DNA of 64,000 bases from Flavobacterium cheongpyeongense. GTDB taxonomy: Bacteria > Bacteroidota > Bacteroidia > Flavobacteriales > Flavobacteriaceae. Each line of letters begins with the position of its first letter. Position 1 is the stretch's first letter. The stretch is from NCBI RefSeq assembly GCF_003202435.1, contig NZ_QJHK01000025.1:1-64000 (forward strand), written 5' to 3'. Both the position numbers and the translations under genes were made by a program. Under the pieces are notes generated by a model. That model saw only the letters and a list, made by a program, of their open reading frames with translations, was not told the DNA's origin and did not search any database. Shown in pieces: positions 8,432 through 17,421 of this stretch.

Positions 8432-8493
8432 TACCCTGAGCGAAGTCGAAGGGTTTTTAAACTTGAAAGGGCTTCGACTACGCTCAGCCTGAA
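8432..8493. repeat. Inverted dispersed repeat CCCTGAGCGAAGTCGAAGGG
   Basis: Left arm CCCTGAGCGAAGTCGAAGGG (8434-8453) and right arm GGGCTTCGACTACGCTCAGCC (8469-8489) are near inverse complements separated by about 15 nt. The right arm recurs at 5478-5502. The pair lies between the DUF58 and MoxR genes and would form a long hairpin in their shared transcript. Such TCGAC/CTCAG palindromes are scattered through Flavobacterium genomes. Confidence 0.8.
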
Positions 8494-8567
8494 AATTTTA
8501 GTTTTCGGTTACAGTTTTCAGTCACAGTTTTTACTCATTCATTTTAGATGAGACTGAAACCTGAATG

Positions 8568-9581
8568 CTACCTTGGAATCTCTACTGCTTCAATAATCTG
8601 TTTAATGATTTCAGAGCTTGTAATTCCTTCCATTTCACGTTCAGGAGCAACAATCACACGGTGTTGTAAAACCGGTACAGCAGCTTCCTTAATATCCTCA
8701 GGAGTTACAAAATCACGACCATTAATGGCTGCAAAACCTTTCGAAGCATTCAAAATAGCAATAGAGGCACGAGGAGAGGCTCCTAAATATAAAAAGGCAT
8801 TTTCTCTTGTGTTTACAACGATTCTTGCAATGTATTCCAGTAAATTTTGTTCCACTCTTATTTGTTTAATCAAAGCTTGGTACCCTTTTATTTCTTCCGC
8901 AGAAAGAATCGTTTTGATGGCTTCTAATTTTTCGTGATCCTGTAAAAGATGTTCTCTTTGGATTATCAGGATTTCTTCATCTAATTTTGGATAATCAATT
9001 GAGATTTTGAATAGAAAACGGTCCAATTGTGCTTCTGGCAAGCGATAAGTTCCTTCTTGTTCAATCGGGTTTTGTGTCGCAATTACCAAAAACGGAGTTT
9101 CCAACTTATAAGCTGAACCATCAATCGTAATCTGACGTTCTTCCATCACTTCAAAAAGAGCAGCCTGCGTTTTGGCCGGGGCACGGTTGATCTCATCAAT
9201 CAAAATAAGATTTGAGAAAATAGGTCCCTGCTTAAATTCGAATTCGGAACTTTTTAAGTTAAAAATCGAGGTTCCCAAAATATCCGAAGGCATCAAATCT
9301 GGTGTAAACTGAATTCGGCTAAAGCCAATATTTAAGGTCTTCGACAATAATTTGGCTGTAATGGTTTTGGCAACTCCGGGAACACCTTCCAGTAAAACAT
9401 GTCCGTTTGATAAGATAGCTACCAAAAGCTGGTCAATCATTTTATGTTGTCCTACAATTACTGTTTCAAGTTCTTTTTTAATACTGTTTACGTGATCTAA
9501 GAGCGGTGCCAGATTAAGTCTGGTTTCAAAATTCACATTTTCGTTAGTGATTTCAGTTTCTGTTGTATTGATATCGTCCAT
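8568..9581 (-). CDS. MoxR-family AAA+ ATPase
   Basis: A 337-residue AAA+ ATPase of the MoxR family, probably a chaperone that remodels or activates the DUF58/VWA proteins encoded with it. Walker A is EGVPGVAKT (around residue 60), Walker B is LILIDEINRAPAKTQ with the MoxR-specific MEERQITIDG, sensor 1 is VIATQNPIEQEGTYRLPEAQLDRF, and the C-terminal lid carries LGASPRASIAIL. The gene opens the DUF58 and membrane-protein end of the cluster, while the DUF4350, DUF4129-like and SpoIIM genes lie immediately upstream on the same strand. A cytosolic protein acting at the membrane is inferred. Confidence 0.95.
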   Translation of the reverse strand: MDDINTTETEITNENVNFETRLNLAPLLDHVNSIKKELETVIVGQHKMIDQLLVAILSNGHVLLEGVPGVAKTITAKLLSKTLNIGFSRIQFTPDLMPSDILGTSIFNLKSSEFEFKQGPIFSNLILIDEINRAPAKTQAALFEVMEERQITIDGSAYKLETPFLVIATQNPIEQEGTYRLPEAQLDRFLFKISIDYPKLDEEILIIQREHLLQDHEKLEAIKTILSAEEIKGYQALIKQIRVEQNLLEYIARIVVNTRENAFLYLGASPRASIAILNASKGFAAINGRDFVTPEDIKEAAVPVLQHRVIVAPEREMEGITSSEIIKQIIEAVEIPR

Positions 9582-9625
9582 GTTTTGGTATGTTTTTCTT
9601 TTTGAATGAATTGCTGTTAAAAATA

Positions 9626-10834
9626 TTAATGTAAAACTTTTTCTATGGCATTATTGATTCTGATTAGATCTTCTTCAAGACTGCCGTGGTAACTTTTTCG
9701 ATGTTCGTTAATCAAAAATACAAGTTCCCTGATGTCGTTTTCATCTTTACCAGATTTTTGATGCAGTTTTTTAATAAAATCATCATCCAGTTTTGAAGTA
9801 TCCATCAAATATTCATTTCGGATTCTTTCCAGAAGATAAATAATTTTTTTATCAATAATATTATCGTGATCGCCTTCCTGATAATATAGATTTCCGATTG
9901 TTTTGGTGAAATCAACAGTTAAATTAGGCAACGGCTTTAGTATCGGAACAATTCGTTGTTTTCGCTTGGCGTTAAAAAGAATAAAAATCACGATTGCAAT
10001 TAAGGCCAGATAAAATGCTGATTTTAAAGCGGGCTGACTTAAAATATAGCGTAGTGGAGAATCCGATATTGATTCGCTGTTTTGTCCTTTTGTGTACCAG
10101 TAAACATCTCCTTTTGGGATATAAGAAAGAACGCCCTGAGCATATTGATAATGATCGTCTTTTAATAAGTGAAAATTAGAAAAAGCAGCGGGTTGGGTGT
10201 GTAAATAAAAATATCCGTTTACGTATGGAATCTTTATGAAATTGATGCGTTTTTGATCTCCTTTATTTCCCTGATAACCTAAAACGGTGGTGTTTAAAGT
10301 ATCAATTTTCGAAAAATAATAATTCCCCATGCCTTCCGTCAGATGAAACTTTTTGGGATTTACTTTTTTATTAGCAAGCCAGACAGAGGTACTGTAGGAG
10401 TATTCAAAATCGGTACTGAAATCCACTTTTAAACTGTCTAATATGGGTTGAGGAAAGGTTTTCATACTCAGAAAAGCACTATTTCCATGCGAAACAAAAT
10501 AAAACAGCTCTTTCATGGACTGGTCGTCAATCGAAGCAAATTCTGTGATATTAAGGAAAGTTCCTTTTATTTTATAAGTACCCACAACGGTATCAGGCAC
10601 GTATTTGGAATCTAAAAACTCGTAAGGTGTCAGTGCTGAAACCCTTTCGAGTTTTTGCTGTTTTAAAAGTCCGTCAATTTCTTTATTGAAGATGTATAAT
10701 CCAAACGGGATTTTATCGTTTACGGAATAGGTTGGGGTCCAGTCAATTCTTTTTTGGGAATTACTGCCTGCCAGTAAAATCAGGGCAAAAACCAAAACCA
10801 GTACAGCGATATAAATTTTCATCGATTTACCCAT
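9626..10834 (-). CDS. DUF4350 domain membrane protein of the MoxR cluster
   Basis: A 402-residue protein with an N-terminal membrane helix (IYIAVLVLVFALILLAG), a periplasmic region of about 240 residues containing the DUF4350-type segment (PFGLYIFNKEIDGLL, then FLSMKTFPQPILDSL), a second membrane helix around residue 275 (SAFYLALIAIVIFILF) and a cytoplasmic helical tail. Proteins of this layout are regular members of Bacteroidota MoxR/DUF58 loci, but their biochemical role is not established. Its start overlaps the end of the next upstream gene by 8 bp, which supports translational coupling. Confidence 0.8.
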   Translation of the reverse strand: MGKSMKIYIAVLVLVFALILLAGSNSQKRIDWTPTYSVNDKIPFGLYIFNKEIDGLLKQQKLERVSALTPYEFLDSKYVPDTVVGTYKIKGTFLNITEFASIDDQSMKELFYFVSHGNSAFLSMKTFPQPILDSLKVDFSTDFEYSYSTSVWLANKKVNPKKFHLTEGMGNYYFSKIDTLNTTVLGYQGNKGDQKRINFIKIPYVNGYFYLHTQPAAFSNFHLLKDDHYQYAQGVLSYIPKGDVYWYTKGQNSESISDSPLRYILSQPALKSAFYLALIAIVIFILFNAKRKQRIVPILKPLPNLTVDFTKTIGNLYYQEGDHDNIIDKKIIYLLERIRNEYLMDTSKLDDDFIKKLHQKSGKDENDIRELVFLINEHRKSYHGSLEEDLIRINNAIEKVLH

Positions 10835-11585
10835 GGCTAAAGGTTTTTAGTGATTTTTTAAATTTGTTTTCGGCTTTTATGAAAGCGGTTTCATCAATTT
10901 CAAATTCGCCATACCAGATATAATTGTATAAATACGATAGGTAAGTAAATTCTTCTTTGTGGGTTGGGCTTTTGATTTCGTATAAATAATCGGAATTTGT
11001 TTTTTCGATGTCCCATTCGATATAATGATTTTTAGCCATTACTTTCAATAGCCAAAGATAGTAGTATCGAATTGCAATTCGTTTTTCTCCGGATTCAATG
11101 CTTTCTTTAATCAGTTTTTCAAAATCCAGAAGATGGATGTTTTTTTCCATATCAGAATAATGAATTACTTTTTGTTTTGCTTCTTTGCTGAAAATCCATT
11201 GTCCTTCTTTGTTAATTAAAGCTTTTACAATTAAATAAATTACAAAAATAATAATCAGTGCAGCTAATACTTTTAGCAAAATTGCGACAAAATTAAGTGA
11301 AGCCTGTGGGTTTTTAAATGAGAATATATTTCTGAAAATGCCAGCCAGCCATTCTTTAAAATGATCCCACCAATTTTTTTCAGGAGTTTTTTGTTCGTAT
11401 ATAAAGTCGTTTCCGGTATATTCTTTTTTAAAATTTTTCTCGAATGTTTTTTTCTCAATGGTATCTTCATCGACATAAATATCTGCTTCTGTATATTTTA
11501 CAGAGCCGGATTTGACCAATGTATCCTGTGCATTTGAGCTGTTGCAGCAAAAAATAAAAAATAAAATAAGTAAAAATCTCTTCAT
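10827..11585 (-). CDS. DUF4129-like membrane protein
   Basis: A 252-residue protein with an N-terminal signal-like segment (MKRFLLILFFIFCCNSSNAQ), a periplasmic linker, a membrane helix near residues 100-125 (FVAILLKVLAALIIIFVIYLIV) and a cytoplasmic domain with AIRYYYLWLLKVMAKN and TFLSY-like helices (EEFTYLSYLYNYIWYGEF) typical of DUF4129. In related loci this protein accompanies the MoxR, DUF58, DUF4350 and SpoIIM genes. It overlaps the DUF4350 gene by 8 bp and follows the SpoIIM gene by 26 bp, so the group is probably one operon. The domain name rests on helix pattern and context. Confidence 0.75.
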   Translation of the reverse strand: MKRFLLILFFIFCCNSSNAQDTLVKSGSVKYTEADIYVDEDTIEKKTFEKNFKKEYTGNDFIYEQKTPEKNWWDHFKEWLAGIFRNIFSFKNPQASLNFVAILLKVLAALIIIFVIYLIVKALINKEGQWIFSKEAKQKVIHYSDMEKNIHLLDFEKLIKESIESGEKRIAIRYYYLWLLKVMAKNHYIEWDIEKTNSDYLYEIKSPTHKEEFTYLSYLYNYIWYGEFEIDETAFIKAENKFKKSLKTFSHG

Positions 11586-11611
11586 TATTGGTTATGGTTA
11601 ATTCAATTGAC

Positions 11612-12577
11612 TTATAGTTGTTGTGTTTTTTTGTGAACAATAAAAGGATAAACCAAATAATAAAAAGAGATAATTCCCAAAGTAAAAAGAATGATAAAAC
11701 TACTAAGCCAATTGGGCATATCAATAGAGTATCGGGTAATGAAACCTTCAAGAAATCCGGCACTAATTGTAAAAGGAAATGTACTGAGGAATATCTTGAA
11801 ACTGTTTTTAAAGCCTATTTTAAAAGAATTTGCTCTTGAAAATGTTTTAGGAAATAAAATAGATGCTCCTAAAATAAATCCGGAAGCTGTTTCAATGACA
11901 ATAGCAAAAATTTCCATTGAACCGTGAATCCAGATACCACGAACACTTTTCCAGAATACATTTTGTTCGTAAAAAAAATATTGAAACGCTCCTAGCATAA
12001 TACAGTTTTGAAGTGAGATGTAAAGGGTGCCAATACCACCAAAAATCCCCCAGATATAACATCTTGCACCCACATAAAGGTTGTTTATGGTAATGCCTAC
12101 GAAACTGCCCCAGTTACTTCCTGAAGCATAAACTGCTACAGGATTTCCTTTTTTAATATTGTCTAGAGTCATATTGACATATGCGTCGCCCAAAATCAAC
12201 CTGACAAAATCCTGGTCATATCTCGCAGAAACTACCCCAATAGCGACGGTAACAAAAAATAAGGCAAACGCATACAGCAAATACCTTCTGTAGTCATAAA
12301 CCAGTAAGGGGACTTCAGTCTTAAAAAATTCCAGAAACCTGTTTTTTTCTGCTCGTTTGGTTTTGTAAATCTTCTGATAAATCTGTGAGGCAAGATGATT
12401 TAAGTAAATAACGGTTTTACTTTTTGGATAATAGGTTTGCGCATACGACAGATCATTCATCATTTGAATGTACAAATTAGCTAACTCATCAGGATTTTTT
12501 TTAGCTTTACCAAAAATAGCCAGTTCAAATTCCAGCCATTTTTCTTTATTTTGTTTTATGAATGCAACTTCTCTCAT
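11612..12577 (-). CDS. SpoIIM/DUF95-family integral membrane protein
   Basis: A 321-residue polytopic membrane protein. A cytoplasmic N-terminal helical domain of about 100 residues (KEKWLEFELAIFGKAKKNPDELANLY) precedes several transmembrane helices. It has the family's NWGSFVGITINNLYVG segment and a SMEIFAIVIETASGFILG motif, where Glu sits in a membrane helix. The family is named after a sporulation protein, but in non-sporulating Bacteroidota these genes are part of MoxR clusters with RDD proteins, as here. It is the first minus-strand gene of the cluster and starts only 20 bp from the divergent RDD gene. Confidence 0.88.
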   Translation of the reverse strand: MREVAFIKQNKEKWLEFELAIFGKAKKNPDELANLYIQMMNDLSYAQTYYPKSKTVIYLNHLASQIYQKIYKTKRAEKNRFLEFFKTEVPLLVYDYRRYLLYAFALFFVTVAIGVVSARYDQDFVRLILGDAYVNMTLDNIKKGNPVAVYASGSNWGSFVGITINNLYVGARCYIWGIFGGIGTLYISLQNCIMLGAFQYFFYEQNVFWKSVRGIWIHGSMEIFAIVIETASGFILGASILFPKTFSRANSFKIGFKNSFKIFLSTFPFTISAGFLEGFITRYSIDMPNWLSSFIILFTLGIISFYYLVYPFIVHKKTQQL

Positions 12578-12597
12578 CGAGGGCTAAAATATAAAAT

Positions 12598-13344
12598 ATG
12601 TCAGAATTATCTATTAATACAACGCAAAATGTTAAAATAAATTTTATTGCTGCTTCAGCAGGCGAACGAATAGGCTCTTATTTTATCGATTTGACTATTA
12701 AAATTGCCTATGGCATAGTGGTTTATCTTATTTTTTTCTATTGGCTGAATCTGGATCGTTTATTCCAAAAATTAGATCAATGGTCCGTTGGGACAATTTT
12801 TTTAGGGTTTTATTTTCCGGTTATGATTTATTCCCTCATTCTTGAAAGCATTTTTGAAGGACAAACGATAGGAAAAAAACTGATCAAAATTAAAGTAGTA
12901 AAAATTGACGGTTATCAGGCCGGTTTTGGTGATTATCTGATGCGTTGGTTTTTCAGGCTGATCGATATTTCTATTCTCAACGGAATTATAGCTCTGATTA
13001 CGGTAGTTTCCAGTAAAAAAGGACAGCGATTAGGAGATATGGTAGCAGGAACATCAGTAATCACCTTAAAAAATAAAATTGATATCAGTCATACGATCTT
13101 AGAAGAAATAGGAGAGACTTATGTGCCTACTTATCCTATGGTGATAAAACTATCAGACAATGATATGCGTATTATAAAAGAAACATTTTTACGGGCAGAA
13201 GCAAAAAATGACTACGAGATCATTTATAAGCTGGTTCATAAAATAGAAAGTGTTGCGGGAATCAAAAATCAATCTATTGGTAATCCTACAGAATTCATCA
13301 GGACAGTTTTAAAAGATTATAATTTTTATACTCAGAATATGTAG
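12598..13344 (+). CDS. RDD-family membrane protein
   Basis: A 248-residue RDD protein. The RDD domain spans about residues 18-160 with AGERIGSYFIDLTIK (Arg and Asp that name the family), EGQTIGKKLIKIKVV, a second RWFFRLIDI helix and KKGQRLGDMVAGTSVI. Three membrane segments and a soluble C-terminal tail of about 85 residues are visible. Some RDD proteins act in ion or small-molecule transport, but the role in MoxR clusters is unknown. It is divergent from the SpoIIM gene with only 20 bp between the starts, so the two promoters must lie inside each other's coding sequence or overlap completely. Confidence 0.88.
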   Translation: MSELSINTTQNVKINFIAASAGERIGSYFIDLTIKIAYGIVVYLIFFYWLNLDRLFQKLDQWSVGTIFLGFYFPVMIYSLILESIFEGQTIGKKLIKIKVVKIDGYQAGFGDYLMRWFFRLIDISILNGIIALITVVSSKKGQRLGDMVAGTSVITLKNKIDISHTILEEIGETYVPTYPMVIKLSDNDMRIIKETFLRAEAKNDYEIIYKLVHKIESVAGIKNQSIGNPTEFIRTVLKDYNFYTQNM

Positions 13345-13434
13345 GTTGTAAATGGCAGTATCAATGACAATATTAATATCAAATTCAATGAAAAAATGTT
13401 GATGTTAATCTCAGAAGCTTAGAATCTTAAGAAA

Positions 13435-14037
13435 ATGTTTTATCTCTTAGATATTATCGGTACAATGGCTTTTGCCATGTCAGGTGCTTTAACGGCAATG
13501 CATAAAAGACTGGATCCGTTTGGTGTTTTTATCATTGCTTTTGTTACTGCAGTTGGTGGCGGAACGCTTCGTGATGTCCTCATAGGAAGAACTCCGGTGG
13601 GCTGGATGCTGGATCTAAAATACGTTTATGTGATTATTTTAGGCTTTGGATTGGCGGTTCTGTTTAGAAAAAAGTTTGATAAGCTTCGTACCTCCTTATT
13701 TTTGTTTGACACAATCGGGTTAGGCGTTTTTACCTTAATTGGTCTTGAAAAAGGAATCTCAATTGGTCTGCATCCTGTAATTTGTATCGCTCTAGGAACC
13801 ATAACTGCCTGTTTTGGCGGTGTAATTCGTGATATTTTGTGTACAGAAATACCAACTATTTTCAGAAGGGAAATTTATGCTACGATTTGTATTTTCGGCG
13901 GAATTGTATTTTTTGCTCTGCAAAGTCTTGATTTGGATAAAGATATTCTATATTTAGCGACTTCTGTTGTCATAATTTCAGTACGTTTGATGGCTGTAAG
14001 ATTCAAATGGTATTTGCCGGCACTCGATCATAAATAA
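13435..14037 (+). CDS. TRIC-type (UPF0126) cation channel membrane protein
   Basis: A 200-residue membrane protein with two copies of the TRIC/UPF0126 repeat. The first has AVGGGTLRDVLIG around residue 41 and the second CFGGVIRDILCTEIP around residue 125, each with the conserved glycine-rich kinked helix. About six or seven hydrophobic helices are visible. Bacterial TRIC homologues form homotrimeric monovalent cation channels, so potassium or sodium permeation is inferred for this one. It is a single gene placed between the MoxR cluster and the polysaccharide genes. Confidence 0.88.
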   Translation: MFYLLDIIGTMAFAMSGALTAMHKRLDPFGVFIIAFVTAVGGGTLRDVLIGRTPVGWMLDLKYVYVIILGFGLAVLFRKKFDKLRTSLFLFDTIGLGVFTLIGLEKGISIGLHPVICIALGTITACFGGVIRDILCTEIPTIFRREIYATICIFGGIVFFALQSLDLDKDILYLATSVVIISVRLMAVRFKWYLPALDHK

Positions 14038-14045
14038 AAAAGAAA

Positions 14046-15023
14046 TTGAATAGATATTCTGTAAAAAAGTATACTGAAAACCATTATAAAACCTGGAATG
14101 ACTTTATTGCTCAGGCCAAAAATGCTACATTTTTGTTTCATCGTGATTTTATGGAATATCATAAAGATCGGTTTGAAGATTATTCATTGATGGTTTTTGA
14201 AGGCGGGAAACTGGTTGCAGTTTTACCAGCAAATATAGATCAAGATACTGTCTACTCGCATCAGGGACTTACTTATGGAGGTCTGGTTTATAATGAGAAA
14301 TTTAAACTGGCATCAGTAATTCAAATTTTTAAATGTATTTTGTTTTTTTTGAATTCCAGTGCTATTCAAAAATTACAAGTTAAATTGCTTCCTTCGGTTT
14401 ACCATCAAAAGCCGTCTGAAGAACTGAATTATGCGCTTTTTTTGTCAGATGCACAATTAATTCGGAGGGATACTTTAACGGTTATTGATTTATCAACTTC
14501 TTATTCCTTGTCAAAAATTAGAAAAAGAGGTGTTAAAAACGGAATTTCTAATCGTTTGATTGTTAAAGAAGTGGATGGTTTTTATGATTTCTGGAATGAA
14601 ATATTAATTCCTAATTTAGCCCAAAAACATCAGGCAAAACCCGTACATAGTTTAGAGGAAATAACGAAATTGAAAGCTTTGTTTCCTGAAAAAGTCCGTC
14701 AGTTTAATGTTTATCATAATGGGACTATTGTTGCAGGAACTACTGTTTTTGAAAGTTCAAATGTAGCTCACAGCCAATATATTTCAGGTATAGAAGATAA
14801 AAATGAATTGGGTGGAATTGATTTTTTGTTTTACATATTGATTACTGATGTTTTCAAGAACAAACGATTTTTCGATTTTGGAATCTCAAATGAAAGTCAG
14901 GGCAGAAAACTCAATGAAGGGCTGTCCTATTGGAAAGAAAGTTTTGGAGCTAGTACCATTGTGCATGATTTTTACGAAGTTCAAACATCAAATTATAGTT
15001 TATTAAATAACGTTTTGATATGA
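14046..15023 (+). CDS. FemAB/GNAT-like acyltransferase of a polysaccharide operon
   Basis: A 325-residue protein with the FemAB-like double GNAT layout: an N-terminal half (NATFLFHRDFMEYHKDRF, then SLMVFEGGKLVAVLPANI) and a C-terminal half (FNVYHNGTIVAGTTVFESSN, then GGIDFLFYILITDVFK and RFFDFGISNESQG). Such genes often lie beside sugar aminotransferases and may N-acylate amino sugars. The start is a TTG, 8 bp after the preceding stop, because no in-frame ATG lies before the conserved N-terminus. It overlaps the aminotransferase by 4 bp (ATGA), so the pair is coupled. Acyl donor and sugar are not predictable. Confidence 0.75.
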   Translation: MNRYSVKKYTENHYKTWNDFIAQAKNATFLFHRDFMEYHKDRFEDYSLMVFEGGKLVAVLPANIDQDTVYSHQGLTYGGLVYNEKFKLASVIQIFKCILFFLNSSAIQKLQVKLLPSVYHQKPSEELNYALFLSDAQLIRRDTLTVIDLSTSYSLSKIRKRGVKNGISNRLIVKEVDGFYDFWNEILIPNLAQKHQAKPVHSLEEITKLKALFPEKVRQFNVYHNGTIVAGTTVFESSNVAHSQYISGIEDKNELGGIDFLFYILITDVFKNKRFFDFGISNESQGRKLNEGLSYWKESFGASTIVHDFYEVQTSNYSLLNNVLI

Positions 15024-16141
15024 TTTCCTTTTTAGATTTAAAAAAAATAAACGAACCTTACGAAACTGCTTTTCAGGAAAAACTGAAATCGGTTTTAGAG
15101 AATGGCTGGTATATTTTAGGAAAGGAAACAGCGGTATTCGAAAGCAATTTCTCCAGTTATTGCGGAACAAAATATGGTATAGGGGCCGGTAACGGTTTTG
15201 ATGCCCTTGTTTTAATTTTTAAAGGGTATATCGAATTAGGAAAACTTAAAAAAGGGGACGAGGTAATTGTTCCGGCAAATACCTATATTGCAAGTATTCT
15301 TGCAATTTCACAAGCAGATTTAATTCCGGTTTTAGTTGAGCCAAGGCTCGAAACGTATAATATCAATCCTGATTTAATTGAAAGTAAAATCACTTCAAGA
15401 ACCAAAGCTATTCTGGCCGTTCATCTTTATGGACAATTAGCCGAAATGAATGCTATCCATAAAATTGCAAATCAAAATAATTTATTAGTAATCGAAGATG
15501 CTGCTCAGGCACATGGTGCTGTTTTAGCCGAAAGCCGAAAGCCGAAAGCCGAAAGTAAAAAATCCGGAAACTTATCAAATGCTGCAGCTTTTAGCTTTTA
15601 TCCCGGAAAAAATTTAGGTGCTTTGGGAGACGGGGGAGCTATTACCACCAATGATGCTGAACTGGCAAAAGTGCTTTTTTCGCTTCGAAATTATGGTTCT
15701 GAAAAAAAATATCATAATGAATTTATTGGTGTAAATTCAAGATTAGATGAGTTACAAGCTGCTTTTTTAAATTTAAAATTGCCCAATTTAGATAACGAGA
15801 ACCAAAAACGCCGGGAAGCTGCCAAACGCTATCTTACTGAAATAAAGAATGATAAAATAATAGTACCTTTTTGGGATTTGTCTGAAAATCATGTGTTTCA
15901 TTTGTTTGTGATCCGAACTGAAAATAGGGATCAATTACAGCAATATTTGTTAGAAAACGGAGTTCAGACGATGGTTCATTATCCTATTCCGCCACATCAG
16001 CAAAAAGCTTTTTCAGAATGGAATACTTTATCTTTTCCAATTACAGAAAAAATACACAATGAGGTTTTGAGTTTGCCGATGAGTCCGGTTTTGACAAATG
16101 ATGAGGTAAGTTTTGTTGTTGAAATTTTAAATCAATATTAA
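15020..16141 (+). CDS. DegT/DnrJ/EryC1-family sugar aminotransferase
   Basis: PLP-dependent aminotransferase of 373 residues that would aminate a keto group on a nucleotide-linked deoxysugar (FdtB-like). Visible motifs are GAGNGFDALVL, VIVPANTYIASI, VHLYGQLAEM, IEDAAQAHGA (Asp holding PLP) and FYPGKNLGALGDGG (Schiff-base Lys). The C-terminal substrate loop includes HVFHLFVIR and VHYPIPPHQQ. The usual short loop before the Lys region is enlarged by AESRKPKAES, encoded by four 7-nt repeats. An FdtA-like ketoisomerase is found 20 kb away, which fits the same sugar pathway. The start overlaps the upstream gene by 4 bp. Confidence 0.93.
   Translation: MISFLDLKKINEPYETAFQEKLKSVLENGWYILGKETAVFESNFSSYCGTKYGIGAGNGFDALVLIFKGYIELGKLKKGDEVIVPANTYIASILAISQADLIPVLVEPRLETYNINPDLIESKITSRTKAILAVHLYGQLAEMNAIHKIANQNNLLVIEDAAQAHGAVLAESRKPKAESKKSGNLSNAAAFSFYPGKNLGALGDGGAITTNDAELAKVLFSLRNYGSEKKYHNEFIGVNSRLDELQAAFLNLKLPNLDNENQKRREAAKRYLTEIKNDKIIVPFWDLSENHVFHLFVIRTENRDQLQQYLLENGVQTMVHYPIPPHQQKAFSEWNTLSFPITEKIHNEVLSLPMSPVLTNDEVSFVVEILNQY
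15526..15553 (+). repeat. In-gene tandem heptamer AGCCGAA, four copies
   Basis: Four perfect AGCCGAA units lie within the aminotransferase coding sequence. They encode a basic loop inserted between HGAVL and the SGNLSNAAAF segment. Gain or loss of one unit would shift the frame just before the PLP-lysine. Confidence 0.9.
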
Positions 16142-16143
16142 AA

Positions 16144-17421
16144 TTGAACCCTATAAAAAAAATAATAGAAACAGATCTGTTTAAAATTACCTCTTTAAAC
16201 AGTCTGAGTGTATTATTGAAAATTGGGATAGGATTGATTACCTCAAAATTACTGGCTGTTTTTGTTGGTCCAAGCGGAATGGCTTTGGTCGGCAATCTTC
16301 GAAATTTTTCATCATCATTAGAAAGTATTACTACTCTTGGATTTCAAAATGGGGTTGTGAAATATGTAGCTGAACACAAAAATGATAAGTTGCAACTTCA
16401 AAAAATAATTGCTACGGCATTTATCAGCTTATTATTTTTTGCTGTTGTTTCAAGCTTTATTTTGTTCTTCTTAGCAGCGTTTTGGAACACACAAATTTTT
16501 GGAAATAATTTTGATTATCAAATAATTTTTAAAGCGATAGCTTTAGTATTACCCTGGTATGCAATTTCGGCTTTTTTGCTTTCGGTTATTAATGGCCTGG
16601 GAAAGTTTAAGGAAGTAATTTGGACAAATATCACAGGGAATGCAATAGGTTTGTTGGTTTCATTTTACATGATTTGGAATTATAAAACCTTGGGAGCTTT
16701 GCTTTCGATAGTAATTTCACCTTCATTATTGTTTTTTGTTACGTTTTATTTCATCAGTAAAGAGCTTAGTCTTTCATCAATAATTAAATTTCGAAATTTT
16801 GATTTTGAAACTATAAAAAAGTTATCATCTTATTCCCTTATGGCTTTGGTTTCCTCTGTGTTAGGGCCATTAGTTTATTTGGTCATTCGAAAAAATATAA
16901 TTGAAGTGGTTGGATTGGAGCAAGCCGGTTTTTGGGAAACGATGACCAGGATTTCAACTTATTATATGATGTTTATTACCACAATTTTGAGTGTTTATTT
17001 TTTTCCAAAATTGTCAATAGCCGAAAATAACAAAGAGACACAAAATATTTTCCGTACTTTTTATAAAAATATTTTGCCACTATTTGTACTTGCGGTAACC
17101 GTTATTTATTTTGCTCGATTTTTTATTATAAAATTCCTCTTTACTCCTGATTTTTTGCCGGTTACAACCTTGTTTTTTTGGCAATTAACGGGCGATATTC
17201 TAAAATCTGCTGCATTGGTTTTGGGATTTCAGTTTTTTGCAAAAAAAATGACAAAGGCTTTTATTCTTTCAGAAATAGCTTCACTTACTGTTTTGTATTT
17301 TTTGAGTCATTATTTTGTTGTAATATTCGGTATCCAAGGGATCGTTATGGCTCAGGCTTTGGATAATTTTATTTATCTGCTGGGGTTAGCTGTTTATTTT
17401 AGGAAAAGTTTGTTTGGATAG
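16144..17421 (+). CDS. O-antigen/polysaccharide flippase (Wzx-like)
   Basis: A 425-residue polytopic membrane protein of the MOP/polysaccharide transport superfamily. It has about 12 hydrophobic helices, beginning with SLSVLLKIGIGLITSKLLAV and the conserved FVGPSGMALVGN loop, then ITTLGFQNGVVKYVAEH typical of WzxE-like translocases. It would flip lipid-linked oligosaccharide units across the inner membrane. The start is TTG, 2 bp after the aminotransferase stop; the next Met is far inside the protein. It ends the three-gene block before the RHS island. Confidence 0.88.
   Translation: MNPIKKIIETDLFKITSLNSLSVLLKIGIGLITSKLLAVFVGPSGMALVGNLRNFSSSLESITTLGFQNGVVKYVAEHKNDKLQLQKIIATAFISLLFFAVVSSFILFFLAAFWNTQIFGNNFDYQIIFKAIALVLPWYAISAFLLSVINGLGKFKEVIWTNITGNAIGLLVSFYMIWNYKTLGALLSIVISPSLLFFVTFYFISKELSLSSIIKFRNFDFETIKKLSSYSLMALVSSVLGPLVYLVIRKNIIEVVGLEQAGFWETMTRISTYYMMFITTILSVYFFPKLSIAENNKETQNIFRTFYKNILPLFVLAVTVIYFARFFIIKFLFTPDFLPVTTLFFWQLTGDILKSAALVLGFQFFAKKMTKAFILSEIASLTVLYFLSHYFVVIFGIQGIVMAQALDNFIYLLGLAVYFRKSLFG

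Noticed and set aside
8548..8937. Plus-strand frame of 129 codons opposite the MoxR gene
   Set aside because: It lies antisense within a strongly conserved AAA+ gene and its translation has no signal, domain or plausible composition.
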